Shown piece after piece: positions 1 through 7,380 of a stretch of DNA of 10,644 nt. The translations under genes were made by a program, and so were the position numbers. The notes under the pieces are model-generated. The model was given only the letters and a program-made list of their open reading frames with translations. It made no database searches and was not told the origin of the DNA. Within the stretch, counting starts at the first letter, position 1, and the number at the start of each line of letters is the position of its first letter. The DNA comes from an uncultured Bacilli bacterium. GTDB taxonomy: Bacteria; Bacillota_I; Bacilli_A; RF39; UBA660. The stretch lies in NCBI GenBank assembly GCA_944351315.1, contig CALVPL010000037.1, positions 1 through 10,644 of the forward strand, in the 5' to 3' direction.

Positions 1-207
1 ACAATGTCCAAGCTCTTCAGTTGCGATATCATTTAAAAGCGATTTTCCTTTTTCATCTGGCATAGAAAATTTTTGACTAAAATATCTTAGTGAAGCAGCA
101 AGTTCTCCATTTGCTCCACCAAATTGCGTGAGTAAATATTTAGCCATTTTTAAATCTTTCTTTTTGATATTAATTGGATAATTTAAGTGTTTTACATATT
201 TAAACAT
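1..207 (-). CDS. cotJC: Spore coat protein CotJC, manganese-catalase family (N-terminal 69 residues, runs off the window)
   Basis: The visible part begins MFKYVKHLNYPINIKK and contains a GGANGELAASLRYFSQ segment followed by TEELGH, the pattern of CotJC proteins of the manganese catalase family. Putative dimanganese ligands are visible at the expected places: Glu35 in GELAAS, then Glu65 and His68 in an ExxH motif, matching the Glu35/Glu66/His69 set known from Lactobacillus manganese catalase. The remaining two ligands would lie outside the window. The ATG at 207-205 has a GGAGG at 220-216 with 8-base spacing. The start overlaps the end of the upstream cotJAB gene by 8 bases, which implies translational coupling. 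In Bacillus subtilis CotJC is a spore coat component made in the mother cell; catalase activity here is inferred, not shown. The gene is cut by the window edge; family members are about 190 residues. Confidence 0.93.
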   Translation of the reverse strand, partial: MFKYVKHLNYPINIKKKDLKMAKYLLTQFGGANGELAASLRYFSQKFSMPDEKGKSLLNDIATEELGHC

Positions 208-646
208 ACATACTACCTCCTGTATTATCCCAAGGCCATGGATCCATTATCCAATTATAACTTGATCCTTGAGTTTCTGTAATTGTCATTGGTCCATATT
301 TTTCACTATACATTTCTTCTAAACGATTTTTTTCTTTGACATATTTTTTAAACAATTCATATGTAGATTGATCTTTTGGATTTAAATCTAAATATAAGTT
401 TAAATCATTGATCGCGAATGAATAAGCCATTAATTTTAAAAGTAGTGCTTCTTGTTCATTTTGGGGAGTTAGTTTACAATAAGTTAAATTTTTATAGGGA
501 ACATATTCATCTTTCATTAAGTTTCCTTTTAAAAATCCTTCTTCAGGACTTAAAAATTTTGAATCGCGAATTTCTTTATTAAAATCACTTCCTGGAATTT
601 TCAAAAAACTTATCTCATAATCAAAATCTGTGTTATCAAACAACAT
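200..646 (-). CDS. cotJB: CotJA-CotJB fusion spore coat protein
   Basis: This 148-residue protein joins two coat proteins that are usually separate. Residues 31-52 (LSPEEGFLKGNL followed by YVPYKN) match the short conserved core of CotJA. Residues 62-140 match CotJB: an acidic helical region with DLNLYLDLNP, then EKYGPM and the closing aromatic block WIMDPWPWD. It lies directly upstream of cotJC in the order cotJA-cotJB-cotJC known from Bacillus subtilis, where the operon is made in the mother cell under sigma-E. The ATG at 646-644 has AAGGAGG at 660-654, 7 bases away. The stop overlaps the cotJC start. No stop codon or frameshift separates the two parts, so the fusion is real in this assembly. 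The CotJB assignment is firm; the CotJA part is short and less certain. No membrane segment or signal peptide is seen. Confidence 0.88.
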   Translation of the reverse strand: MLFDNTDFDYEISFLKIPGSDFNKEIRDSKFLSPEEGFLKGNLMKDEYVPYKNLTYCKLTPQNEQEALLLKLMAYSFAINDLNLYLDLNPKDQSTYELFKKYVKEKNRLEEMYSEKYGPMTITETQGSSYNWIMDPWPWDNTGGSMYV

Positions 647-697
647 TTCTTTTCCTCCTTCATAGGTATTCTACTCAAGTTTTGAAATGTTGTTTGG

Positions 698-707
698 GTG
701 TATACAC
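698..707 (-). promoter_or_regulatory. 10-bp palindrome in the cotJ upstream region, possible sporulation promoter
   Basis: GTGTATACAC is a perfect 10-bp palindrome 52 bases upstream of the cotJAB start and downstream of the ATPase terminator. Read on the minus strand, TATACA (704-699) resembles the sigma-E -10 element CATACA in five of six positions, with an ACATTT-like -35 about 16 bases upstream. The cotJ operon of B. subtilis is sigma-E dependent, so this is a reasonable candidate, but spacing and sequence are imperfect. It could equally be a repressor site or chance. Confidence 0.25.
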
Positions 708-728
708 ATTTTTTTCTTTTAAATGTAT

Positions 729-757
729 AAAAAAAGAATATGATTTTATTCATATTC
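729..757 (-). terminator. Rho-independent terminator after the CtpE-like ATPase gene
   Basis: On the minus strand GAATATG (757-751) pairs with CATATTC (742-736) across an 8-base loop, followed by seven T (735-729). The hairpin overlaps the last codons and stop codon of the ATPase gene. It separates that gene from the cotJ operon, which must therefore have its own promoter between about 647 and 728. Confidence 0.75.
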
Positions 758-3109
758 AATATTTATAGTTGGATCTAATTTGTGGAATGCTTTCGAAATG
801 AAATAATTTAATCTTCTAAAAATATATAAAGAATCAATAGTTAATACAAAACCGATTAAAAGTGAAGTTGGAGTCATTGGACTTAAACTGAAGAAAGTTC
901 TTTGGAAAATAGCACAGTATAAGAAACCTAAAATCATGAGAATTAAAAGTGAAGTTCTGATAATATTGAATGGTTTACAAATTTTATATAGATGAATGAA
1001 GCCTGTGATTGCTGTTAAAAAGACACATAATGACGTTTCTAGTCCTTCATCTAAATGAAAAATACTAGCAAATATTGTAACGAGTACTATGTTAAAAACA
1101 ACGGTTAAAGCTGTTGAAAGACTTTTGCTGACAATTTTTAATAAGAAATTCCCTTTTACTAATTCGGTATTAGGTTCTAAAGCTAGAATAAATGAAGGAA
1201 TTCCAATTGTAAATCCGGTAATTAGAGTTAATTGAATTGGAATAAAAAAGTATTTGGTTGAAATGATGATGCTAAATAAAATTAATAAAACTGTATAAAT
1301 CGTTTTTACTAATAATAATGAAGAGGATCTTTCAATGTTATTGATTGTTCTTCTTCCTTCCGCTACTACCTGTGGTAAGGCATCGAAATTATCGTTTAAT
1401 AAAACTAGTTGGGAAACATTACGAGCTGCATCAGAACCACTGGCAATAGATATAGCACAATCACTTTTCTTTAAAGCTAAGACATCGTTTACTCCGTCTC
1501 CGGTCATAGCAACGGTTCTACCACTTTCTTGTAAAATTTCAATAATCCATTTTTTTTGTTTTGGAGTTACTCTTCCAAAAACATCATATTTTTGCACAAC
1601 TTTTTCTAATTCGTCTTTATTTAAATTTCCGATATCTATTCCTGACACATTTTTTAAACCAACTTTTTTTGCAATATTTAAGACCGTTGATACATTATCT
1701 CCTGAAATAATTTTGACCATTACTCCTTGTGATTTGAAATAATCTAGAGTCTCTTTAGCTTCTTTTCTTACAATATCTTCTATTAAAATAATTCCGATTG
1801 GTTCTAAATTTTCTGGTGTTTTACTTAAATCTTTTTGTTTAGCAAGAAGTAAAACTCGGTACTCATCTTGATATTTTGTTAAATCTTTTAAAATCTTATT
1901 TTTTTCTTTTAATAAAACTTCTGGAGCTCCTAAATAATAAGCATCCTTTTCTTTAAAGGAAATTGCTGAGAATTTTCGATCTGAGGAAAAAGCTATGAAA
2001 GAAGTTTTTTTCCAAGTACTTTTTTGTTTAAAATGTTCTTTAATAGCGTTCATTGTTGCATTGTTGTCTAAAGAATTTTGACTAAATGCATTTAATATTT
2101 CTTGCATTTCTTCTTTTGAATGACTATTTAGTGGTTCATAATTTACGACTTGCATTTTTCCTTCTGTCAGTGTTCCGGTTTTGTCTAAGCAAATTACATC
2201 TACTCTAGCTAAAGTTTCCATACAATATAGTTGTTGAACTAATACTTTATATTTAGATAATCTAATTACACTTACAGCCATGACTGAACTTGTTAGTAAA
2301 ACTAAGCCTTCTGGAATCATCCCAATTAAAGATGCGACCGTTCCAAAAATAGCTTCTCCTACATTTCCGTCAGTAGCACCAATTTGACTAAAGTACATAA
2401 TAATTCCGATTGGAATAATAAAGATCGAAAGAATTTTTAAGAGTTTTTCAAACGAACTCATAATTACAGAATTGACTTTTTTTTCATATTTGGCTTCTTT
2501 AGAAATCGTCGCGACATAGTTTTCTTCACCGACGTGTTCTACTTTTGCTGTGCAACTACCGCTGACTATAAAAGATCCGGATAAAAGTAAATCGCCTTTT
2601 TTCTTTAAAATGGCATCTGGTTCACCGGTTATGAAAGCTTCATTTACTTCCACTTCACCTTCCATAATTATTGAATCAGCAACAATTTGATGACCTACAG
2701 TTAGTATTGTTACATCATCTAAAACTAATTCATTTAAAGATAGTTCTTCTTTTTTTCCTTCCCGAATTGTTGTGATTTTAGATTCTGAAATAACAGATAA
2801 ACGGTCAATGATTTTTTTGGAAATAATTTCTTCAATAATACTTATAATCGAATTGATAATAATAACACCCATAAATAGGCAATTTTTTAATCCTTCAAAC
2901 CATTGATGATTTAGGGCTCCTGCTAAGAGAACCGCAGCTCCTAAAGCAATATTTAAAAAATTGAAATAAGTAAAAAAATTGCTGGCAATAATTCTTTTAA
3001 TCGATTTGGTTTTTGGTTGATCGTCAAAGTTTACTAGTCCTTCTTTTTTTCTTAAATCCACTTGTTCTTTTGTTAAACCATAATCACTAGTTGGTTCAAA
3101 TCTTGTCAT
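746..3109 (-). CDS. P-type cation-transporting ATPase, CtpE/Exp7-like
   Basis: A 787-residue integral membrane ATP-driven cation pump with a full P-type core. There are membrane pairs near residues 45-92 and 222-283, an actuator domain with TGEPD at 161-165, PEGL in the fourth membrane helix at 266-269, the phosphorylated Asp309 in DKTGTLTEGK, the hinge TGDGVND at 536-542, and a hydrophobic C-terminal part from about residue 597 holding the last membrane helices. PEGLVLLTS, TGDGVNDVLALK and the VAEGRRTINNIER stretch are typical of the mycobacterial CtpE and streptococcal Exp7 group; mycobacterial CtpE has been linked to calcium uptake. The actuator loop reads TGEP instead of the classical TGES. 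The ATG at 3109 has a GGGTGA ribosome site just upstream. The gene has its own extended -10 promoter and a terminator, so it is probably monocistronic. The ion is inferred (Ca2+ most likely, not proven). Confidence 0.92.
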   Translation of the reverse strand: MTRFEPTSDYGLTKEQVDLRKKEGLVNFDDQPKTKSIKRIIASNFFTYFNFLNIALGAAVLLAGALNHQWFEGLKNCLFMGVIIINSIISIIEEIISKKIIDRLSVISESKITTIREGKKEELSLNELVLDDVTILTVGHQIVADSIIMEGEVEVNEAFITGEPDAILKKKGDLLLSGSFIVSGSCTAKVEHVGEENYVATISKEAKYEKKVNSVIMSSFEKLLKILSIFIIPIGIIMYFSQIGATDGNVGEAIFGTVASLIGMIPEGLVLLTSSVMAVSVIRLSKYKVLVQQLYCMETLARVDVICLDKTGTLTEGKMQVVNYEPLNSHSKEEMQEILNAFSQNSLDNNATMNAIKEHFKQKSTWKKTSFIAFSSDRKFSAISFKEKDAYYLGAPEVLLKEKNKILKDLTKYQDEYRVLLLAKQKDLSKTPENLEPIGIILIEDIVRKEAKETLDYFKSQGVMVKIISGDNVSTVLNIAKKVGLKNVSGIDIGNLNKDELEKVVQKYDVFGRVTPKQKKWIIEILQESGRTVAMTGDGVNDVLALKKSDCAISIASGSDAARNVSQLVLLNDNFDALPQVVAEGRRTINNIERSSSLLLVKTIYTVLLILFSIIISTKYFFIPIQLTLITGFTIGIPSFILALEPNTELVKGNFLLKIVSKSLSTALTVVFNIVLVTIFASIFHLDEGLETSLCVFLTAITGFIHLYKICKPFNIIRTSLLILMILGFLYCAIFQRTFFSLSPMTPTSLLIGFVLTIDSLYIFRRLNYFISKAFHKLDPTINIEYE

Positions 3110-3131
3110 AACTTCACCCGCTCTTTTAAGT

Positions 3132-3140
3132 ATTATAGCA
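3132..3140 (-). promoter_or_regulatory. Extended -10 promoter of the CtpE-like ATPase gene
   Basis: The minus strand reads TATGCTATAATACTT, with TATAAT at 3137-3132 preceded by TG one base upstream. No good -35 lies at 17 bases, which is common for extended -10 promoters. It sits 22 bases from the ATG and downstream of the terminator of the preceding gene. The same TATGnTATAAT pattern recurs before the NPQTG gene. Confidence 0.7.
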
Positions 3141-3185
3141 TACTTTATTTCATTTTTTTGCTGACAATTTTGTAAGAAAAGAAAT

Positions 3186-3215
3186 AAAAAATGAACAAGT
3201 TAATTTTGTTCATTT
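3186..3215 (-). terminator. Rho-independent terminator after the 173-residue unknown gene
   Basis: On the minus strand AAATGAACAA (3215-3206) pairs perfectly with TTGTTCATTT (3198-3189) across a 7-base loop, and more T follows. The hairpin overlaps the end of the unknown gene, including its stop codon. Confidence 0.75.
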
Positions 3216-3721
3216 GACATTTTTCTAGAAAGAATTGGATTTTGATACATATCAATGGTAAAAAGATTTTTTTCTTTTTTTACTTCCTCTTTTGTAAATC
3301 CTAATTCTTCTAATTTTTTTACAACTTCTTGTTCTCTTACATAGCCTTCAACCGCTTTTTCACCTGGTTCTGGACTTATTGTAAAAAATAAAATATCGTT
3401 ATAAGGGCACAAATTTGGATCAAATAATAAAGGAAAACTTTCCACTGCTGATATTTTTTCTTTATTTAACATTAGTAACCAACATTTATGGAGCATACGA
3501 TTGCGAAAATTGTAATCATCTTTTGCTACTTCATGAATTACAGCTGCACTATTTTTTTCAAATAACAATTTTTCTAACATTGTATTTAAAAAAGTTGTTT
3601 CTCCTTTTTGTAATTCTAAGTCCATCGTTGTTTGATAAGCTTTTATCACACTATTTTCTGAACGCTTTTTTTGAACAGTGTAAATCATTTCTCTTATTTT
3701 AAATAATTCTTCTTTTGTCAT
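3200..3721 (-). CDS. Uncharacterised soluble protein of 173 residues
   Basis: I do not recognise this protein. It begins MTKEELFKIREMIYTVQKK, is charged and mainly helical in appearance, and has no signal peptide or membrane segment. Two Cys occur (in HKCWLL and in NLCPYND). The C-terminal third has a Lys/Glu-rich helix ending near ILSRKMSNEQN. An ATG two codons further upstream (3727) is in frame, but the AAAGG at 3734-3730 lies only 2 bases from it and 8 bases from the ATG at 3721, so 3721 is preferred. The gene follows the Ca2+-ATPase gene on the same strand with a 59-bp gap, has an excellent sigma-A promoter of its own, and ends at a strong terminator. No terminator follows the Ca2+-ATPase gene, so read-through into this gene is likely. 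A role in cation homeostasis is only suggested by position. Confidence 0.75.
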   Translation of the reverse strand: MTKEELFKIREMIYTVQKKRSENSVIKAYQTTMDLELQKGETTFLNTMLEKLLFEKNSAAVIHEVAKDDYNFRNRMLHKCWLLMLNKEKISAVESFPLLFDPNLCPYNDILFFTISPEPGEKAVEGYVREQEVVKKLEELGFTKEEVKKEKNLFTIDMYQNPILSRKMSNEQN

Positions 3722-3745
3722 ACTCATTTCCTTTCGTGTCTTTTT

Positions 3746-3774
3746 ATTTTAAGAAATTATTTTTTGACTGTCAA
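3746..3774 (-). promoter_or_regulatory. Sigma-A promoter for the 173-residue unknown gene
   Basis: On the minus strand a consensus TTGACA (3774-3769) is followed by exactly 17 bases and TAAAAT (3751-3746). It lies in the short gap between the Ca2+-ATPase stop and the start of the unknown gene, with the expected leader length. TTGACAGTCAA forms an 11-base interrupted palindrome at the -35 box, which may be an operator or chance. Confidence 0.8.
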
Positions 3775-3780
3775 GAGTTT

Positions 3781-6387
3781 TTATACTCCTAGTTTTATTC
3801 CTTTTTTCTTTAAAATTACTTTCCTTAAAAAATCTACTGGAATTACTGTAAAGGCTAATAATAAGACAAACATGAGTTCATTAGGAGTCAGGCCAAAAGT
3901 TCTAAATACGGTCCCACCTTTATAGATTAGTATCATTTGAACACTGGCAATAAAGAGAATGGTAATGACAAACACAATATTTTCTTTTAAATGAGCAAAG
4001 AGATTTAAGCGATGTGTCCGAGCATTAAAGGCATTGCCGATTCCAATAAAGATGAATAAGGCAAAATAAGCCGTCATTAAGTATTTAAATTCTTCATCTG
4101 GACGAATTAAACTACGAATCCATGGGGATTTTAAAAAGAATAGACAAAGTAAAGCGGAATAAAGACCAGTCCAAATAATTTCTGAATACATATACTTGTT
4201 CATAATTGGTTCATTTTTATCTTTTGGTTTTTCTTCCATAGTTTCTTTTAAGGCTGGTTCAAATGAGAAAGCTAATCCAGCAAAGGTATCCATGATCATA
4301 TTGATCCAGAGCATTTGAATGATTGTAATTGGTGTGTTTACACCGATAAAAGGACCAATTATTGATAAAAATAAAGCACAAAAATTACAGGTTAATTGAT
4401 AAATAATAAATTTTCGAATGCTTTTAAAAATGGTTCTTCCATATAAAATAGCTTGACTAATCGACAGAATATTATCGTCTAGTATAACTATATCACTGGC
4501 TTCTTTGGCAACTTCTGTTCCGCTTCCCATAGCAAATCCCACATTGGCTTTTTTTAGAGCTGGAGCATCATTTACTCCATCCCCGGTCATTCCTACTACT
4601 AAATCGCGATTTTCGGCAATTTTTACTAATTTACTTTTATCTTGTGGTAAAGCTCTTGCTATTACTTTAATTCTTGGAAGCATTTGTTCTAAATCAAAAT
4701 CACTATAGGAATTTAGTTCGTTACTTGTTAAAACAATATCCTTAGGACTTGTAATAATTCCAACTTCTTTAGCAATTGAAGTGGCTGTTTCTTTTGCATC
4801 GCCCGTGATCATTACCACTTGAATTCCAGCATTTTGAATTAAAGATACTCCCTCTTTTGCTTCTGGTCTTAAATCGTCTTTAATCGCGACTAGACCCACG
4901 AATGTCAAACTTTTAATTTCTTCTTCATGACTAAGAGCTAGTGTTATGACCCGGCATCCTTTTTTGGTTAAGTTTTCAATTTCTGTTTCGATCTTTTTTT
5001 TATTTAAAAATGGTTTTTCTTCCCCGTTTTTGGTTAAATATCTGAGACAATTAGGCAGAAGTTTTTCACTGGCTCCTTTTACATAAGTTCTCGTTAAGCC
5101 ATTTTCAAGAACTGTAATGGCTGAATATTTTTTGGTGCTGTCAAATGGAATTTCTTTTTTGATTTTTGAAGGTGCCAAAAAATCTTTTTTGAAAAAGCTC
5201 CGCAACGCTCGATCGGTAGAATTTCCTCCGATAATTTTACCATCACTACTTTTTAGACTTTTATTATTCCAAATTAAACTTTTTTCTACTATTTCTGAAT
5301 ATTTTGGATGATTTTGAAGTTCTTTTTCAGTTGGATATCTATCTAGATCACCGCTGATAATGCTTAATACTTCTAATTTTCCTTTTGTCAGAGTTCCAGT
5401 TTTATCTGTAAATAAAATATTTAATGATCCTGTTGTTTCAATACCTACTAACTTTCTTACTAAAACATTACTTTTTAACATTCTTTTCATATTGCTCGAT
5501 AAAACTAAAGTAATCATCATTGGTAAACCTTCTGGTACGGCGACAACAATGATTGTTACGGATAATGTTAAGGAATAAATTAAATGATCCATCATTACGG
5601 GAAAATTCGTAACTGTCGCGATGATTTTATCCATTTCAAAATTATTTTCAATTACTAAAACGGAAAAAAGATAAGAAAAAGTTACTAATACAGCTCCAAC
5701 ATATCCGATTTTACTAATTGTTTTCGCAAGACCTCGAAGACGAAGTTTTAAGGGACTTATCGGTTCTGTTTCTTGTACTTCTTTAGCTAGTGAGCCATAG
5801 ACGGTTTGATCGCCTACTTTAGTTACAACCATTATTCCAGATCCTTCATAAACCACTGATCCTCTAAGTAACTGAGCTTCTTCCCGATCTTTACCTAAAG
5901 GCATTTTTTTACGTTCTTTTGTCTCACCATTTAACCTAGATTCATCGACACTTAATAGCCCATCGGCCAAGTAACCATCTGCTGGAATACCATCGCCACT
6001 TTCAAGTAGTACGACATCACCAACTACTATTTCTTCTATTTTTACTTCTTTTACTTGATTATTTCTTCTTACTTTTACTTTCATGCTTTCATTTTCTTCT
6101 TGCAGTTTTTTAAAAGCTTCTTCACTTCCATATTCACTTATCGAAGAAATAAAGGAAGCTAAAAAAATCGCGATCAAAATTCCCAATGTTTCGAACCAAT
6201 CAAAATCTCTAAATAGAAAAACAACTTTTATGGCTAAGGCTATTAAAAGAATTTTAATAATCGGATCGCCTAAAGATTCAATTAAAAGGCAAAAAAAACC
6301 TTTTTTCTTTATTTCGGTTAAATTATTCGATCCATATTTTTTTCTTTGAACTTCTACTTCTACATCCTTTAGTCCGTTTAGTTGCAT
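3781..6387 (-). CDS. Calcium-transporting P-type ATPase, PMCA-type (P2B)
   Basis: An 868-residue membrane pump that should expel Ca2+ from the cytoplasm using ATP. Visible elements in order: N-terminal cation ATPase region (residues 1-40), first membrane pair (44-85), actuator domain with NGET at 153-156 (in place of TGES), PEGLP in helix 4 at 285-289, phosphorylated Asp328 in DKTGTLTKGK, nucleotide-binding KGAS at 437-440, hinge TGDGVNDAPA at 601-610, and C-terminal membrane helices. Calcium ligands can be read: Glu286 in helix 4, Asn668 in helix 5, Asn696 and Asp700 in helix 6 (WINMIMD). Helix 5 has Ala671 where SERCA has the site-I Glu, as in plasma membrane Ca2+ pumps, so one Ca2+ per cycle is expected. 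The ATG has AGGTGA about 7 bases upstream. No convincing promoter or downstream terminator was found, so it may share a transcript with the following unknown gene. Confidence 0.95.
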   Translation of the reverse strand: MQLNGLKDVEVEVQRKKYGSNNLTEIKKKGFFCLLIESLGDPIIKILLIALAIKVVFLFRDFDWFETLGILIAIFLASFISSISEYGSEEAFKKLQEENESMKVKVRRNNQVKEVKIEEIVVGDVVLLESGDGIPADGYLADGLLSVDESRLNGETKERKKMPLGKDREEAQLLRGSVVYEGSGIMVVTKVGDQTVYGSLAKEVQETEPISPLKLRLRGLAKTISKIGYVGAVLVTFSYLFSVLVIENNFEMDKIIATVTNFPVMMDHLIYSLTLSVTIIVVAVPEGLPMMITLVLSSNMKRMLKSNVLVRKLVGIETTGSLNILFTDKTGTLTKGKLEVLSIISGDLDRYPTEKELQNHPKYSEIVEKSLIWNNKSLKSSDGKIIGGNSTDRALRSFFKKDFLAPSKIKKEIPFDSTKKYSAITVLENGLTRTYVKGASEKLLPNCLRYLTKNGEEKPFLNKKKIETEIENLTKKGCRVITLALSHEEEIKSLTFVGLVAIKDDLRPEAKEGVSLIQNAGIQVVMITGDAKETATSIAKEVGIITSPKDIVLTSNELNSYSDFDLEQMLPRIKVIARALPQDKSKLVKIAENRDLVVGMTGDGVNDAPALKKANVGFAMGSGTEVAKEASDIVILDDNILSISQAILYGRTIFKSIRKFIIYQLTCNFCALFLSIIGPFIGVNTPITIIQMLWINMIMDTFAGLAFSFEPALKETMEEKPKDKNEPIMNKYMYSEIIWTGLYSALLCLFFLKSPWIRSLIRPDEEFKYLMTAYFALFIFIGIGNAFNARTHRLNLFAHLKENIVFVITILFIASVQMILIYKGGTVFRTFGLTPNELMFVLLLAFTVIPVDFLRKVILKKKGIKLGV

Positions 6388-6451
6388 AGAATATTCACCT
6401 AAAAAAGTATATGATGAAAAATTTTTAAATAATACTTTTTTCTTTTAAAAC

Positions 6452-6485
6452 AAAAAAAAGAAATCTTTCATTTTGATTTCTTTTT
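6452..6485 (-). terminator. Rho-independent terminator after the NPQTG surface-protein gene
   Basis: On the minus strand AAAAAGAAATC (6485-6475) pairs over 11 bp with GATTTCTTTTT (6465-6455) across a 9-base loop, followed by more T to 6452. It lies 17 bases after the stop codon of the surface-protein gene and isolates it from the Ca2+-ATPase gene. The A/T flanks make it potentially bidirectional, but no plus-strand gene precedes it. Confidence 0.8.
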
Positions 6486-6502
6486 ATTCATCTCGTATAT
6501 TT

Positions 6503-7183
6503 TTAAATATGATAGATTTTATTTTTCTTAGTAAATAGATATAAACCAACTGCTACAACAATTCCACCAATAATTACTGCATATGGTACGAATGATCCTG
6601 TTTGAGGATTTTCAGGGTTTAAACAAATTCTTTCATATTCTTCTTTTGTTACTTCGTTTCCATTGTCGTCATAATATTTTCCATCTACAATTGTACATGT
6701 AGGATTTGTTGGAGTTTCCTCATTGTCTATACTAATGGAACAAGTTTCATTTGATTGAGCACTTGAATTTACATTTAATGTGATTGTGGCAACTTGATGT
6801 AAACCTGTTGATACACCAGTTGAACTTTTTAAATTAACATGAACAATAGTTGGATCATTTGCATCTTGAGTAATGGTTCCTGTCCAACCTGAAGTTCTAC
6901 TTCCACGATCAAATGTAAAATTTGAATTTCCTAATTTTAATGTAACATTATATTCGTATACTGTACCAGAAGTTACTTGAACTCCTAAATAAACACGAGT
7001 ATTTATTCCATTATTGCTAATACTTACAGTGTTTTTATTTAAAGTTGTGTTTTTTAAATCCATCGAATCTGAAATCGTTACAGATGAACCAAACACTGCT
7101 CCGCTTGCTGCATTTGCTACATTTGGATAAAATGCTATACAAAGTAACATAATAATACTCAATACAAAATTTTTCTTTCTCAT
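6503..7183 (-). CDS. Secreted cell-wall-anchored protein with NPQTG sorting signal and cohesin-like domain
   Basis: A 226-residue precursor. Residues 1-25 form a signal peptide (MRKKN, hydrophobic core, probable cleavage after VANA). Residues 30-150 are rich in Thr, Ser, Asn and Val with alternating beta-strand pattern; YLGVQVTSGTVYEYNVTLKL, then FDRGSRTSGWTG and a GLHQVATITLNV strand, resembles a cohesin or carbohydrate-binding-type beta sandwich (inference, no search done). A short module at 169-187 reads KYYDDNGNEVTKEEYERIC, bracketed by Cys163 and Cys187, which could form a disulfide; Cys148 is a third. The C-terminus is a sorting signal: NPQTG at 192-196, membrane helix 198-217, basic tail KKNK. 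NPxT(G/N) signals are used by class B sortases, and such a sortase is encoded divergently 535 bp away. AGAGG lies 8 bases before the ATG. Function unknown; an adhesin or matrix ligand is possible. Confidence 0.87.
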   Translation of the reverse strand: MRKKNFVLSIIMLLCIAFYPNVANAASGAVFGSSVTISDSMDLKNTTLNKNTVSISNNGINTRVYLGVQVTSGTVYEYNVTLKLGNSNFTFDRGSRTSGWTGTITQDANDPTIVHVNLKSSTGVSTGLHQVATITLNVNSSAQSNETCSISIDNEETPTNPTCTIVDGKYYDDNGNEVTKEEYERICLNPENPQTGSFVPYAVIIGGIVVAVGLYLFTKKNKIYHI

Positions 7184-7218
7184 ACTATAAACCTCTTTTC
7201 CTTTTATATTATGGCTTT

Positions 7219-7227
7219 ATTATAACA
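7219..7227 (-). promoter_or_regulatory. Extended -10 promoter of the NPQTG surface-protein gene
   Basis: The minus strand reads TATGTTATAAT, with TATAAT at 7224-7219 and the extended TG motif, 35 bases from the ATG. It lies at the outer edge of direct-repeat copy 1. Repeat copy 2 carries the same element (TATAAT at 7619-7614), which would direct minus-strand transcription through the intervening segment. Confidence 0.65.
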
Positions 7228-7277
7228 TAAAAATACAAAAATTCTACATAATTTGTCTTTTTTTACAATAATTTTGC
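7219..7277. repeat. 59-bp direct repeat, copy 1
   Basis: It matches 7614-7672 at 58 of 59 positions (only 7225 A against 7620 G differs), with 52 bases identical without a break (7226-7277). It includes the minus-strand promoter of the NPQTG gene. The two copies lie 395 bp apart and exactly bracket a segment with terminal inverted repeats. Confidence 0.95.
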
Positions 7278-7280
7278 CCA

Positions 7281-7294
7281 AGTTTGACAGTTTT
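7281..7294 (+). repeat. Left terminal inverted repeat (14 bp)
   Basis: AGTTTGACAGTTTT, starting 4 bases inside the end of direct-repeat copy 1. It is the exact reverse complement of 7596-7609. Confidence 0.85.
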
Positions 7295-7341
7295 AATTTT
7301 TTTTTACCTTCAACCCCTTATAAAATTTAAGTTTTCTTCAT

Positions 7342-7350
7342 TTTATAACA
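7342..7350 (-). promoter_or_regulatory. Candidate minus-strand extended -10 promoter inside the inserted segment
   Basis: The minus strand reads TGTTATAAA with TATAAA at 7347-7342. It would transcribe towards the NPQTG gene and give it a second, longer leader. Two tandem TATGGTAYG motifs spaced 11 bp lie just upstream (7361-7353 and 7372-7364), where a regulator could bind. No good -35 is seen. Confidence 0.35.
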
Positions 7351-7352
7351 TA

Positions 7353-7372
7353 CATACCATAAACGTACCATA
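7353..7372 (-). repeat. Tandem TATGGTAYG motifs, one helical turn apart
   Basis: The minus strand carries TATGGTACG (7372-7364) and TATGGTATG (7361-7353), repeated with an 11-bp period. Related copies on the plus strand occur at 7528-7536 (AATGGTACG) and at 7678-7686 (TATGGTATG, overlapping the sortase -10 region). Four copies within 340 bp suggest a shared operator, although part of the last copy is also the extended -10 itself. Confidence 0.4.
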
Positions 7373-7380
7373 GTCAATCA

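Noticed and set aside
1335..1742. 135-codon plus-strand open frame
   Set aside because: It is fully antisense to the conserved phosphorylation and hinge region of the CtpE-like ATPase; no promoter or ribosome site supports it.
3415..3702. 95-codon plus-strand open frame
   Set aside because: It lies antisense within the 173-residue unknown gene, which has a better promoter, ribosome site and terminator on the other strand.
6406..6411. TATACT on the minus strand as -10 for the Ca2+-ATPase gene
   Set aside because: Transcription would start at about the ribosome site itself, and there is no matching -35.
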